Counted from the first letter of the stretch, positions 15,969 through 24,855 are shown. The stretch: 64,000 nucleotides of DNA from Streptomyces olivochromogenes (GCF_001514115.1 NZ_KQ948456.1:405043-469042); one strand, 5' to 3'. The notes: generated by a model from the sequence alone, not told the origin. Numbers and translations are program-made.

Positions 15969-16208
15969 CTATACCCCCGAGATGTCCGTGGCGGCGCCGG
16001 TGGAGACGGGCTCGCTGGTCAGGTGCGCGGCGTCGGCCAGCGGCGGTTCGCTGGTCAGCGGCTCGGCGTCGGGCAGGGGAGGTTCGCTGGTCAGCGGGGG
16101 TTCGGCGGAGGAGCCCTCGGCGCTGAAGACGCACACGTGGGGCTCGACGGAGGGCTCCGTCGGGCGTTTGGAGAGGGCCGAGAGCAGAAGGTGTGCCGAT
16201 GCGGCCAC
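15969..16208 (-). CDS. Small repeat-containing protein coupled to malQ
   Basis: 79 residues from GTG 16208 with AAGGAG upstream. The N-terminal part (AASAHLLLSALSKRPTEPSV) is followed by an acidic, serine/proline-rich region with repeats of the type LTSEPPLxDAxxLTSEP. No membrane segment, signal peptide or known domain is recognised. Its stop codon touches the malQ start, so it is the first gene of that operon. The repeats lie where DNA is also repetitive (GCTGGTCAGCGG at 16015-16097), suggesting expansion. Confidence 0.6.
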   Translation of the reverse strand: MAASAHLLLSALSKRPTEPSVEPHVCVFSAEGSSAEPPLTSEPPLPDAEPLTSEPPLADAAHLTSEPVSTGAATDISGV

Positions 16209-16382
16209 GGGGGTCTCCTTGTCGTCGTACGGCTGGAAGCGGGTTATCGCAGCTCTACCCAGCGGGCGCCGGGGCAGACGTATGCGGACGGACAACGTGC
16301 GTCTGGTCACATTCTGTTCGGGCGAGAATTTTTCGACGATCACTATTCACTCAGTACATATATCGAGTGCATACTGATCTCC

Positions 16383-16916
16383 ATGAGCACCCGTCACATC
16401 CTGTTGGGGCTGCTCGCCGGAGGCCCGAGCCATGGCTACGACCTCAAGCGACGCCACGACGAACGCTTCCCGCAGGCCCGCCCGCTGGCCTACGGGCAGG
16501 TCTACACGACCCTGCAGCGCCTGGTCCGCGACGGACTCGCCGAGCTCGACGGGACCGACTCGGACGGCGGCCCGGAGCGCACCATGTACCGCTCCACCGA
16601 GGACGGGACCCGTGAACTGGCCCACTGGGCCGCGGAGATCGCCCCGCCCGCGCCCTTCGTGACGAACGAGATCTTCGCCAAGGTCGTCGTCGGGATCCTC
16701 GCCTCGACGGACGCCGCCGGCTATCTGCGGGCGCAGCGTGCCGCGCACATGGCGCGGATGCGCGAACTGACCGCGGTGAAGACGAGCCCGGGCGCCGATC
16801 TCGCGACCGTGCTCTCCGCCGACTACGCCCTCACCCACCTCGACGCCGATCTCCGCTGGATGGACACCACGGCGGCCCGGCTCACCACTTTGACCGCGGA
16901 GGTCGACGCAGCATGA
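16383..16916 (+). CDS. PadR-family transcriptional regulator
   Basis: 177 residues. The winged helix is typical of PadR: RHILLGLLAGGPSHGYDLKR, YGQVYTTLQRLVRDGLAELD, then a wing with PERTMYRSTEDG. The C-terminal half matches the PadR_C/VirR helical dimerisation region. It overlaps the downstream ABC ATPase by 4 bases (ATGA), so the operon is regulator-ATPase-permease. PadR proteins often repress their own exporter operon and respond to the exported compound. The upstream AT-rich stretch at 16340-16382 (ACATATATCGAGTGCATAC) is a plausible operator. Confidence 0.9.
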   Translation: MSTRHILLGLLAGGPSHGYDLKRRHDERFPQARPLAYGQVYTTLQRLVRDGLAELDGTDSDGGPERTMYRSTEDGTRELAHWAAEIAPPAPFVTNEIFAKVVVGILASTDAAGYLRAQRAAHMARMRELTAVKTSPGADLATVLSADYALTHLDADLRWMDTTAARLTTLTAEVDAA

Positions 16917-17650
16917 GCAGCAGTACGAGCAGCACCAGGGACACTCCGCTGCTGGCGGCCCGAGGCCTCGTCAAGACACACGGCTCCACCCCGGCACTGC
17001 GCGGCAGCACCCTGGAACTGCGGACCGGCGAGATCCTGGCCGTCACCGGGGCCAGCGGCAGCGGCAAGTCCACGCTGCTGCACTGCCTGGCAGGGATCGT
17101 CCGTCCCGACGAGGGCACCGTGGACTACGCCGGTGAACGCCTCGACCGGCTCCCCGAGAGCCGGCTCAGCGAGCTGCGCCGTACCGACTTCGGGGTGGTC
17201 TTCCAGTTCGGGCAGCTGATCCCGGAGCTGACCGCCCTCGACAACGTGGCGCTGCCCCTGCTCCTCGCGGGCACCGCGCGTACGGCGGCGCGGGAGCAGG
17301 CCGGTGAGTGGCTGGAGCGGTTCGGCGTACGGGGGCAGGAGGCGTTGCGGCCCGGCGAGATGAGCGGCGGCCAGGCCCAGCGGGTGTCGCTGGCGCGGGC
17401 GCTCGTCACCGGCCCGCGGATCGTCTTCGCGGACGAGCCGACCGGCGCGCTCGACTCGCTCGCGGGCGAGCAGGTCATGACCGCCCTCACCCACACCGCC
17501 CGCGAGTCCGGCACCGCCGTCCTGCTGATCACCCATGACGCCCGGGTCGCCGCGTACGCGGACCGCGAGGTGGCGCTGCGCGACGGGCTCGTGGTCGACG
17601 ACGCGGCGCAGGCCTTCACCGCCGGGACCTCCGTGGAGGTGTCCCGATGA
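16913..17650 (+). CDS. ABC transporter ATP-binding protein (LolD/MacB type)
   Basis: 245 residues with Walker A GASGSGKST, Q-loop (VVFQFGQLIPELTALDNVALP), signature MSGGQAQRVSLARAL, Walker B IVFADEPTGALD and H-loop LLITHDARV. The PTGALD context is typical of ATPases that drive FtsX-type permeases. It overlaps both neighbours by 4 bases. Together with the permease it probably forms a mechanotransmission or efflux system under PadR control; the substrate is unknown. Confidence 0.92.
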   Translation: MSSSTSSTRDTPLLAARGLVKTHGSTPALRGSTLELRTGEILAVTGASGSGKSTLLHCLAGIVRPDEGTVDYAGERLDRLPESRLSELRRTDFGVVFQFGQLIPELTALDNVALPLLLAGTARTAAREQAGEWLERFGVRGQEALRPGEMSGGQAQRVSLARALVTGPRIVFADEPTGALDSLAGEQVMTALTHTARESGTAVLLITHDARVAAYADREVALRDGLVVDDAAQAFTAGTSVEVSR

Positions 17651-18993
17651 GGACAGAACTGCGGCTCGCGCTGCTGCTGACCCACGGTTCCGACCGGCGG
17701 GAGTGGTGGCGCGTCACGCTCACGGCGGTGGGCGCGGGGCTCGCCACGGGCTTCGGCCTGGCCGCCGCCGCGGTCGCCTCGCTCGACGGACAGCACCGGG
17801 TGTCCCTCGGCAACGGCCTGCTGGACCAGCCCGGCGAACGCTCGGGCATCGTCCTCGCGCTGTTGCTCCTGCTGGTACCGGTGCTGGGCTTCCTCGGACA
17901 GTGCGCCCGCATCGGTGCCGTGCACCGCGACCGACGGCTGGCCGGGCTGCGGCTGGCGGGGGCCTCCGCGGCCCAGGTGCGGCGGATCGCCGCGCTGGAG
18001 GCCGGGCTCGCCTGCCTCGTGGGCTCGGCGGTCGCCGCGGTCTTCTCCACGCTGCTCCTGCTGAGCCAGTGGCAGCGTCCGCCTGCCGTCGTGTGGGCCG
18101 GGTTCGCGCTGATCACGGTCGCCGTACCCGCGCTGGGCGCACTGGTGAGCACGCTCGCCCTGCGCCGTGTGGTCGCCTCGCCGCTGGGCTGGGTGCGCCG
18201 GGTGCACCCACGGACGGGTCCGGGCCCGGGGGGCGCTTTCCTGGTGGCGTCGCTGTTCCTGCTGACCGTGGGAATCGTGATGGCACCAACAACCTTCGGC
18301 GGGTTCAGTACGGCCCCGCCGCTGGCCTTCGCCCTGGTGATCGTCACCGGTATGGGGGCCGTCTGGCTGACCGGCGCCACGGCCCGGCGCATCGGACGTC
18401 GACTCCCGGCCCGTACCGGGAACCCGGCGGTACTGATCGCCGCCGAACGCCTGCGCGAGGACCCGTGGGCCGCCGCCCGCAGCCACGCCGCCGTCCTCCT
18501 GGTGACCGTCGTGGGAACCGGCTTCCTCGGCATCCGCCAGGTGCTGCTCCAGGAGCTCGAAGGACGCGGGCCCGACTCACTCGCCGCGAGCATGTCCTTC
18601 TACACCACTGGTATCAACCTGACCGGCGCCGCCGTCCTGATCGCCCTCGCGATCACCCTCTCCGGCCTCGCTGTGGGTACCGCCGAGTCCCTGGCCACCC
18701 GCCGCCGTGGCCTGGCCGCGCAGGCCGCCGCCGGGGTACCGGCGGCGGTACTGGGCCGGGCGCTGCTCCTGGAGACGGCCCTGCCGCTGGCCCCGGCGGT
18801 CGCGCTGGCGGGCCTCGGCGGCCTGGGCATCGGCGCCGGGTACGCGTCGGTCGCCGCGGGCGTGGGATCCGTACCGCTGCTCATGCCGCTGCTGGTGCCC
18901 GTAGCCGTCTACGCGGCGTGTCTGCTCGCCGCGGCCACGTCACTGCCGCTGCTGCGCCGCTCCGTGCACCCGGCGGAGCTGCGCTACACCTGA
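17647..18993 (+). CDS. FtsX-like ABC transporter permease
   Basis: 448 residues. Membrane segments include LTAVGAGLATGFGLAAAAVA, IVLALLLLLVPVLGFLG, a pair around AGLACLVGSAVAAVFSTLLLL and ALITVAVPALGALVSTLAL, and a C-terminal trio. FtsX-type sequence such as RDRRLAGLRLAGASAAQVRRI lies in a coupling-helix position. Two FtsX-like modules are visible, in the long-protein arrangement seen in actinobacteria. It works with the preceding ATPase. The stop codon lies within a 32-bp tandem repeat that continues downstream. Confidence 0.9.
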   Translation: MRTELRLALLLTHGSDRREWWRVTLTAVGAGLATGFGLAAAAVASLDGQHRVSLGNGLLDQPGERSGIVLALLLLLVPVLGFLGQCARIGAVHRDRRLAGLRLAGASAAQVRRIAALEAGLACLVGSAVAAVFSTLLLLSQWQRPPAVVWAGFALITVAVPALGALVSTLALRRVVASPLGWVRRVHPRTGPGPGGAFLVASLFLLTVGIVMAPTTFGGFSTAPPLAFALVIVTGMGAVWLTGATARRIGRRLPARTGNPAVLIAAERLREDPWAAARSHAAVLLVTVVGTGFLGIRQVLLQELEGRGPDSLAASMSFYTTGINLTGAAVLIALAITLSGLAVGTAESLATRRRGLAAQAAAGVPAAVLGRALLLETALPLAPAVALAGLGGLGIGAGYASVAAGVGSVPLLMPLLVPVAVYAACLLAAATSLPLLRRSVHPAELRYT

Positions 18994-19072
18994 GCCACGC
19001 TCCACCAGGGCCGCGCCGCACCTGAGCCACGCTCCACCAAGGCTGTGCCACACCTGAGCCGCCCTGCACCTG
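18987..19072. repeat. 32-bp tandem repeat across the permease stop codon
   Basis: CACCTGAGCCACGCTCCACC begins at 18987 and again at 19019, and a partial copy begins at 19051 (period 32). The first TGA of the repeat is the stop codon of the FtsX-like gene, so repeat expansion would not change the protein. The remaining sequence to 19197 holds no gene. Confidence 0.85.
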
Positions 19073-19197
19073 AAATGCGTGACCCGCATACCGTCCGCCC
19101 CGCGGGCACGGCCGGCTCCCCGGAAGGCACGGGGGTCCTCCTGGGGAGCCGGAACGGCACGACAGGGTCACGGCGGGAGAGCCGCAGGGAACACAAA

Positions 19198-19236
19198 GGC
19201 CCGGATCGTCAGGCGGAAATGCCGTCGATCCGGGCC
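19198..19236 (-). terminator. Hairpin at the 3' end of the HNH gene
   Basis: GGCCCGGATCG (19198-19208) pairs perfectly with CGATCCGGGCC (19226-19236), with TTTGTG following on the minus strand. The right arm lies inside the last codons of the HNH gene, so this terminator overlaps coding sequence. Confidence 0.65.
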
Positions 19237-19745
19237 ATCGCATCCTCCGCGCCGTACGGCTGCAGGTAGGGCAGCCAGCGCGGGTCCCTATGCCCCGTTC
19301 CGATGATGCGCCAGGCGAGCCCCGTCGGCGGGGCGGGTTTGTGGCGCAGGCGCCAGCCGATCTCGACCAGGTGGCGGTCGGCCTTGGTGTGGTTGCAGCG
19401 GCGGCATGACGCCACCACGTTGTCCCAGGCGTGCTGACCTCCGCGGGAGCGCGGGATGACGTGGTCGACGCTGGTTGCGACGCCACCGCAGTACATGCAC
19501 CGGCCGCCGTCGCGGGCGAACAGTGCCCGACGGGTCAGCGGAACGGGCCCCCGGTAAGGGACCCGTACGAACCTCTTCAGCCGGACCACGCTGGGTGCGG
19601 GGACAGTAACGGTTGCACTGTGCATAAAGGCGCCGGATTCCTCGAGGCAGATGGCCTTGTTCTCAAGGACGAGGACGAGCGCGCGGCGGAGCGGTACGAC
19701 GCCGAGTGGCTCGTACGACGCGTTGAGGACCAGGACGTGCGGCAC
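19209..19745 (-). CDS. HNH endonuclease family protein
   Basis: 178 residues from GTG 19745 with AAGGAGG upstream. The N-terminal part (HVLVLNASYEPLGVVPLRRA) is typical of a conserved actinobacterial HNH protein. The HNH domain has CMYCGG, VDHVIPRSRGGQHAWDN and CRRCNHTKADR, with the two CxxC zinc pairs and the His-Asn-His core intact. It may nick DNA, but physiological substrate and role are not established for this group. It is divergent from the mscS gene. Confidence 0.88.
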   Translation of the reverse strand: MPHVLVLNASYEPLGVVPLRRALVLVLENKAICLEESGAFMHSATVTVPAPSVVRLKRFVRVPYRGPVPLTRRALFARDGGRCMYCGGVATSVDHVIPRSRGGQHAWDNVVASCRRCNHTKADRHLVEIGWRLRHKPAPPTGLAWRIIGTGHRDPRWLPYLQPYGAEDAMARIDGISA

Positions 19746-20018
19746 GGATGCCTCCTTGTACGCCGGCGGCGCGTGGCTCGCGCCGGGACGATCTGCAGTC
19801 AGTCTCCCCTCTTGCCTGGTGGAAGCGCCACCATGTCCCGGTAACGGGCTGGGAGTGTTTTCGACCACACCCTCTTTCATCCCCAGGTGAGTAGGGTCTC
19901 TCCCTCGAACATTGCAACGATCCACACACGATGCCCCGTTAGTGTGGTGGTTCTGCCCGCCGCTGTCCTCACATGTCCCCGAGCCGCGGGCGGACCGCTA
20001 CGCCTGGAGGTACCTTCC
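19746..20018. promoter_or_regulatory. HNH/MscS divergent intergenic region
   Basis: 273 bases without a convincing gene. Two short hairpins are visible: GGTGGaagcgCCACC near 19819-19833 and CCACAC...GTGTGG around 19921-19943. GGAGG before the GTG at 20019 fixes the mscS start. Promoter elements cannot be placed with confidence. Confidence 0.4.
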
Positions 20019-21128
20019 GTGTTCTTGACCGCCCTGTTGGCTTCGGGGTCCACCCCGTCGCCGTCCCCCTCGGCGACGACGGACCCGACGACCGCCACGC
20101 TTCAGGACGCCCAGCAGAGCGCGACCAACGCCGCCAGCTGGGTCGAGCAGAACTGGTCCACGTGGCTGGCGATCGGTCTGCGCGTCCTGTTGATCCTGGT
20201 GATCGCGGGGGTGCTGAGAGTGGTGGTGCGGCGGGCGATCACCAAGCTGATAGATCGCATGACCCGCACGGTCCAGGCGGTCGACGGCACGGCCCTGGGC
20301 GGCCTGCTGGTGAACGTCGAGCGCCGCCGGCAGCGCTCGCAGGCCATCGGCTCGGTCCTCCGCTCGGTCGCGTCCTTCCTGATCATGGGCACCGCCGCGC
20401 TGATGATCCTGGGCACGTTCCAGATCAACCTGGCCCCGCTGCTGGCTTCCGCCGGTGTCGCGGGTGTCGCGATCGGTTTCGGCGCCCGCAACCTGGTCAC
20501 GGACTTCCTCTCCGGCGTCTTCATGATCCTTGAGGACCAGTACGGCGTCGGCGACACGATCGACGCGGGGGTCGCCTCCGGCGAGGTCATAGAGGTGGGC
20601 CTGCGCGTGACGAAGCTGCGCGGCGACAACGGCGAGATCTGGTACGTCCGCAACGGCGAGGTCAAGCGCATCGGCAACCTCTCCCAGGGCTGGGCCACGG
20701 CCGGCGTCGACGTCACGGTCCGCTCGAACGAGGACCTGGACAAGGTGAAGCGCACCCTCGACGAGGTCGCCGAGGCGATGACCAAGGAAGAGCCCTGGAA
20801 CGAGCGCCTGTGGGGTCCGATCGAGGTCCTCGGTCTGGACAGCGTCCTGCTCGACTCCATGGTCGTCCGTCTCTCGGCGAAGACCATGCCCGGCAAGTCC
20901 CTCTCCGTCGAACGCGAACTCCGCTGGCGCGTCAAGCGCGCCTTCGACGCCGCGGACATCCGCATCGTCGGCGGCCCCACGGTGCCCCCGGAGGCGGAGC
21001 CCATCGACCCGACCGCCGCGGTGGCGGCCCCGTCGGTCCTCGGCAACCCGGCCTCCCCGCAGTCGGAGGCGACCGCCCCCATCCCGGCCCCCGCCTCGGC
21101 CCCGGCCGCGTCGAGCGCACCGAAGTAG
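20019..21128 (+). CDS. MscS-family mechanosensitive channel
   Basis: 369 residues from GTG 20019. A short Ser/Thr/Pro-rich N-terminus is followed by membrane segments LAIGLRVLLILVIAGVLRVV and SFLIMGTAALMILGTF. The pore helix reads LLASAGVAGVAIGFGARNLVTDFLSGVFMILEDQYGVGD, the signature of MscS. A cytoplasmic beta domain and alpha/beta domain follow (VRSNEDLDKVKRTLDEVAEAM). The last 50 residues are Pro/Ala-rich. The channel opens on membrane tension during hypo-osmotic shock. A strong bidirectional terminator follows. Confidence 0.92.
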   Translation: MFLTALLASGSTPSPSPSATTDPTTATLQDAQQSATNAASWVEQNWSTWLAIGLRVLLILVIAGVLRVVVRRAITKLIDRMTRTVQAVDGTALGGLLVNVERRRQRSQAIGSVLRSVASFLIMGTAALMILGTFQINLAPLLASAGVAGVAIGFGARNLVTDFLSGVFMILEDQYGVGDTIDAGVASGEVIEVGLRVTKLRGDNGEIWYVRNGEVKRIGNLSQGWATAGVDVTVRSNEDLDKVKRTLDEVAEAMTKEEPWNERLWGPIEVLGLDSVLLDSMVVRLSAKTMPGKSLSVERELRWRVKRAFDAADIRIVGGPTVPPEAEPIDPTAAVAAPSVLGNPASPQSEATAPIPAPASAPAASSAPK

Positions 21129-21137
21129 GCCCCGGCC

Positions 21138-21193
21138 GTACGTGTGAGGGGGCGGCGCCCGGGTGTTCCGGGCGCCGCCCCCCTCTCACGTAC
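21138..21193. terminator. Long perfect hairpin terminator after mscS
   Basis: An inverted repeat with arms of about 25 bases (GTACGTGTGAGGGGGCGGCG... and its complement) around the loop GTGTT. Slightly imperfect at the G/C run. It lies between mscS and the convergent gene at 21279. Confidence 0.85.
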
Positions 21194-21278
21194 GAGCAAG
21201 TCCACAGCTCCGGCATCAGCCATCGGCTCACGTACGGCGATCTCGTCGACCGGCCGCTCGGCCTCACCCGCTCAGCCG

Positions 21279-21587
21279 TCAGCCGGTCCGCTCTCGCCCC
21301 GTCGCGTAGAACTTCCCCACGTAGGCGCCAGAAGGCAAGTCGCTCTCCCGCATGAGCGAGAAGACCTCGGCCCCCTCCCCCGGCACCCCGTCCATCCGGA
21401 ACGCCTCGGCGAAGCCCGTGTACTCGGCCTCCCCCAGCGCCGCGCAGTACTCACCCGCCTCGGCCTCCGCTCGGCCGATGGCCTCGTCCAGGGAGCCTGC
21501 GGTCCACAGCGTCACCCGCTCCTCGTAGACGCCCAGTTCACGATGGCGGAAGACACACCGAACGCCGTACCACGACTGCTCAGCCAC
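21279..21587 (-). CDS. DUF4288-like small protein
   Basis: 102 residues. Begins MAEQSWYGVRCVFRH and contains YEERVTLWTAGSLDEAIGRAEAEA and EVFSLMRESDLP, the pattern I associate with DUF4288 proteins (Trp-Tyr near the start, YEER, EVFS). Cytoplasmic, function unknown. It overlaps the end of the upstream membrane-protein gene by 8 bases, so they are one operon. Family assignment is by memory of the pattern and should be treated as tentative. Confidence 0.65.
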   Translation of the reverse strand: MAEQSWYGVRCVFRHRELGVYEERVTLWTAGSLDEAIGRAEAEAGEYCAALGEAEYTGFAEAFRMDGVPGEGAEVFSLMRESDLPSGAYVGKFYATGRERTG

Positions 21588-22155
21588 GGGCGGTCCCGGA
21601 CGCCAGCCCGGTCGCCCCGGCTATCTGACAGACCGCGGCGAACGAGGACCCCTTGCCCAGTCCGGCCACCCCCAGGAGTCCCTCACCGTCCCGGACGTCG
21701 AGGACGACGTCTCCCGAGGGCGCGTCGAAGGACATCGATCCCCAGACGGACTGCTTCCCCCGCCCGGGACGCCACCGGAAGTGGATCTCCTCGTGGCCCT
21801 TCTCGGCGACGAGGAACGCCCGCTCCGATGCCGCCAGCTTTTCGCGGACCCGCTCCTGCCACCCGTCCGAGACCGGCACCGGGCGCAGTACGTGCGTCTG
21901 CCGGTCGTCCAGCGCCTCGACGGAGAGCGGGATGCCGGCCGCACCGGCCCGCCGCCGCAGCGACCGGACCCCGACGGCCGCCGTCGCGAACGTGAGGATC
22001 CCCCATGTCAGAGGGCTGAAGACCAGTTCCCCGCTCACGGAATCCCAGGTGAGACCGTCGTTCACAAGGTCGATGAGCATCAGGGTGAGCGCCAACGGCA
22101 CGCACTTGGCCGCGGCCGCGCGCCAGCAGGCCATCAGCAGCTTCACGGGCTTCAT
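21580..22155 (-). CDS. Membrane-anchored protein of unknown function
   Basis: About 191 residues from ATG 22155; longer in-frame starts exist but lie in the upstream region. Two hydrophobic stretches (CVPLALTLMLIDLVNDGL and LTWGILTFATAAVGV) precede a C-terminal soluble part with RPVPVSDGWQERVREKLAASERAFLVAEKGHEEIHFRWRPGRGKQSVWG and a following beta-rich segment (FDAPSGDVVLDVRDGEG), described here in pieces. The soluble half probably faces the cytoplasm. It overlaps the DUF4288-like gene. I do not recognise a family. Confidence 0.6.
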   Translation of the reverse strand: MKPVKLLMACWRAAAAKCVPLALTLMLIDLVNDGLTWDSVSGELVFSPLTWGILTFATAAVGVRSLRRRAGAAGIPLSVEALDDRQTHVLRPVPVSDGWQERVREKLAASERAFLVAEKGHEEIHFRWRPGRGKQSVWGSMSFDAPSGDVVLDVRDGEGLLGVAGLGKGSSFAAVCQIAGATGLASGTARG

Positions 22156-22511
22156 GCGCGAGGCCCCCGTCCCGCCCCACCCCGCACCAAACGGTTCACT
22201 CTCATGTGGCCGGATCCTATGAACAAGAACCTGTGAAGGTGACCGGATATCACCGCCGCCACCATCCCCCTTTGACGTCGCATCACCGTCCCCAACGCCG
22301 CAGATCACCTCAAAGCTCCGCACCCCGTCCCACCTGCGCATCTGCCGATCGTGACGAAGCCGTGATGCGTCCGGAGCGCGCCCTCGAAATTAATCTCCTT
22401 CACATACCCCCCGTATTTCGGCCACATCCGGAGGACGTCTACTGTCGCCCCAACAGCGGCCCTTGTTCTGGAGCTCCACGCCCAGGGGCCCGCTTCGAAT
22501 GTGGGGAATCC
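22156..22511. other. Intergenic region, 356 bases
   Basis: No convincing coding sequence on either strand. It separates the divergent membrane-protein gene and the secreted-protein gene and must hold both promoters. A lower-GC stretch around 22385-22440 (AATTAATCTCCTTCACATAC) is the most likely promoter area for the secreted protein. Its ribosome binding site is GTGGGGA just before 22512. Confidence 0.4.
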
Positions 22512-23348
22512 ATGCGCAAGTTCGCCATCGGCGCCGCCGTTTCCGGTGCCCTGGCCCTGTCCGCCCTGGTCGTGCCGTCCGCGTCGGCCGCCACGCCGGA
22601 CCTCACCTTCTCCCACGTGGTGGTCAACAACGGCAAGGCGATCGTTGTCGGCACCACCAGCACGGTGAGGGTCCCGATCACGTACACCCTGACCCACCCG
22701 GTCGACCTCGTCATCGACAACAAGACGGGCATCGCGGGCATCGCGCTCTACCGCGGATCGTCGCTCTCGAAGATGCAGAACGAGATGGAGTCGGACGACG
22801 TCCCCAGCTGCACCACGACCTCGACGACCGCCACCACGGTCACCGACTCCTGCACCGAGGTCATCGCCATCGAGCCGCAGGACTACTTCTTCGGCGCGTC
22901 GGACGCCGGTACCTGGAAGGTGGCCGGCTTCTACGGCCTCAGCACCTCGACCACCGACGACTCCGGCAACCACATCAGCGTCAACTACGGCTACGACATG
23001 TGGGGCGGCCTCGGCACCACGCAGATCAAGCGCGCCGCCAAGCTCACCACCGACGCCACCCCCGAGCCGGTGAAGAAGGGCAAGACCCTCACCGTCAAGG
23101 GCGCGCTCACCCGCGCCGACTGGGAGACCGCCAAGTACTCCGGCTACACCGGTCAGCCGGTCGCCCTCCAGTTCAAGGCCAAGGGCGCCACCGCCTACAA
23201 GACCGTCAAGACGGTGACCTCCGGCTCCAAGGGCGCCCTGACCACCACGGTCAAGGCCTCCGCCGACGGCTCGTACCGCTACAGCTTCGCGGGCACGACC
23301 ACCACGGGCACCGCCACGGCCACGGGCGACTACGTCGACGTGAAGTAA
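22512..23348 (+). CDS. Secreted beta-rich protein
   Basis: 278 residues. The N-terminus is a Sec signal peptide: MRKFAIGAAVSGALALSALV with an AxA site (SASAAT). The mature part is Thr/Ser/Gly-rich and beta-sandwich-like. The N-terminal domain has a DNKTGIAGIALYRG region, a pair of cysteines (SCTTTSTT, SCTEV) that may form a disulfide, and DYFFGASDAGTWKV. The C-terminal domain, GKTLTVKGALTRADWE...GYTGQPVALQFKAKG, resembles Ig-like repeats of exported actinobacterial proteins. Probably extracellular or wall-associated; no enzyme motif is seen. Confidence 0.75.
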   Translation: MRKFAIGAAVSGALALSALVVPSASAATPDLTFSHVVVNNGKAIVVGTTSTVRVPITYTLTHPVDLVIDNKTGIAGIALYRGSSLSKMQNEMESDDVPSCTTTSTTATTVTDSCTEVIAIEPQDYFFGASDAGTWKVAGFYGLSTSTTDDSGNHISVNYGYDMWGGLGTTQIKRAAKLTTDATPEPVKKGKTLTVKGALTRADWETAKYSGYTGQPVALQFKAKGATAYKTVKTVTSGSKGALTTTVKASADGSYRYSFAGTTTTGTATATGDYVDVK

Positions 23349-23378
23349 ACGAGGCCGGGTCCTCCCCCGGCTCACCGC

Positions 23379-23424
23379 AAGTCGCCCCCGCGGCACACAG
23401 ATTCGTCTGCGGCGGGGGCGACTT
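23379..23424. terminator. Hairpin terminator after the secreted-protein gene
   Basis: AAGTCGCCCCCGC (23379-23391) pairs perfectly with GCGGGGGCGACTT (23412-23424) across a 20-base loop. It isolates the secreted-protein gene from the csn operon. Confidence 0.8.
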
Positions 23425-23546
23425 CGTGCGTCCGGGGGAACTCCGGGGCGAGGATGCGGACCTCCGGCCCAGGTAACGACTCTGTTGCCTCGGGGGCGGT
23501 TTCTCTTGACGCCTCCGTGGCCCGCGGCCTACCTTCCTCCCACCAA

Positions 23547-23561
23547 TAGGAAACTTTCCTA
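23547..23561. promoter_or_regulatory. CsnR operator, 15-bp perfect palindrome
   Basis: TAGGAAACTTTCCTA is a perfect palindrome centred on one C, 70 bases before the csnR start. Its AGGAAA/TTTCCT core agrees with the CsnR-box reported from Streptomyces chitosan studies, as I recall it. Position and self-adjacent location suggest autoregulation of the csnR-K operon, with release by chitosan oligosaccharides. Confidence 0.75.
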
Positions 23562-23631
23562 ACAATGATCTTGCAGTGGACTTCCCCGCGGCCACCCTGG
23601 GAAGCTGAGCGACTGGGCAGTTGAAAGGCAG

Positions 23632-24855
23632 GTGTCGACAAACATGGCAGGATCCGCCGGTACGCCGGGCACCCCGCGCGTCCTGCGCGCCATGAACGAC
23701 CGCGCCGCCCTCGATCTGCTGCTCGCGCACGGACCGCTCTCGCGGACCAGGATCGGAAAGCTGACCGGGCTGTCCAAGCCCACCGCCTCCCAGCTCCTCG
23801 CCCGGCTGGAGGCCGCCGGACTCGTGCTGGCCACCGGCACGAGCGAGGGGCGGCCGGGCCCCAACGCCCAGTTGTACGCCGTCAATCCGAGGGCCGCCCA
23901 CGCGGCGGGCCTGGACGTCACGCCCGAGCGCATCCTCGCCGCCGTCGCCGATGTCACCGGCCGCACCGTGGGCGAGTACGAGCTGCCCACCCCGGGCCGG
24001 CACCCCGCACAGCCCGTCGTACGCCAGATCACCGACGCCCTCGACGGCGCGGTGAAGGCGGCGGGGCTGGCCCGCGGCGACGTCCACCGGCTCGTCATCG
24101 GCACACCCGGCGCCTTCGACCCCAACACCGGCCGCCTGCGGTACGCCTCCCACCTGCCCGGCTGGCACTCCCCCAGCCTCCTCGACGAGCTCGCGGCCGC
24201 GCTGCCGATGCCCGTCGAGTACGAGAACGACGTCAACCTGGTGGCCATCGCCGAGCAGCGGCTCGGGGCGGCGCGCGGGCACGAGGACTTCGTACTGCTG
24301 TGGAACGAGGGCGGCCTCGGCGCCGCCCTCGTCCTCGGCGGCCGACTGCACCGCGGCTGGACCGGCGGCGCGGGCGAGGTCGGCTTCCTGCCCGTGCCCG
24401 GCGCACCCCTCGTACGCCAGGTGACCAAGGCCAACAGCGGTGGCTACCAGGAGCTGGCCGGCTCCCAGGCCATTCCCAAGCTCGCCCGCGAGCTGGGCAT
24501 CCAGCCGGTGCCGAGCGGGCCCTACGCCGAGGTCGCCGCCGCCCTCGTCGAACAGGCCGCCCGCATCAACGAGGGGCCGCACCTGCGGCTCCTGGAGACG
24601 TACGCGACCGGTCTCGCCACCGGTCTCGCCTCACTCGTCTCCGTGCTCGACCCCGAACTCGTCGTGCTCAGCGGCGCCTCGCTCACCGCCGGCGGCGAAC
24701 CGCTGCGCGTCCTGGTGCAGGCCGAGCTGGAGGAGCTGGCCGCCTCCCGACCGCGCCTCGTGGTCGGCGACGTACACGAACACCCCGTGCTGCGCGGCGC
24801 GTTGGAGAGCGCGCTGGCGGCCACCCGCGACGAGGTCTTCGACACCTCCCGCTGA
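23632..24855 (+). CDS. csnR: ROK-family repressor of chitosan oligosaccharide uptake
   Basis: 407 residues, GTG start with AAAGG upstream (ATG 23644 is possible). N-terminal winged helix at residues about 20-75: LLAHGPLSRTRIGKLTGLSK then TASQLLARLEAAGLV. The ROK domain has the sugar-binding ENDVNLVAIAEQ and GGAGEVGFL. The cysteine zinc motif of most ROK proteins is missing; there is no cysteine in the protein. This points to a dedicated regulator, not a kinase. It is followed by a binding protein, two permeases, a GH4 enzyme and a kinase, the known csnR-K order. An operator lies upstream. Confidence 0.85.
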   Translation: MSTNMAGSAGTPGTPRVLRAMNDRAALDLLLAHGPLSRTRIGKLTGLSKPTASQLLARLEAAGLVLATGTSEGRPGPNAQLYAVNPRAAHAAGLDVTPERILAAVADVTGRTVGEYELPTPGRHPAQPVVRQITDALDGAVKAAGLARGDVHRLVIGTPGAFDPNTGRLRYASHLPGWHSPSLLDELAAALPMPVEYENDVNLVAIAEQRLGAARGHEDFVLLWNEGGLGAALVLGGRLHRGWTGGAGEVGFLPVPGAPLVRQVTKANSGGYQELAGSQAIPKLARELGIQPVPSGPYAEVAAALVEQAARINEGPHLRLLETYATGLATGLASLVSVLDPELVVLSGASLTAGGEPLRVLVQAELEELAASRPRLVVGDVHEHPVLRGALESALAATRDEVFDTSR

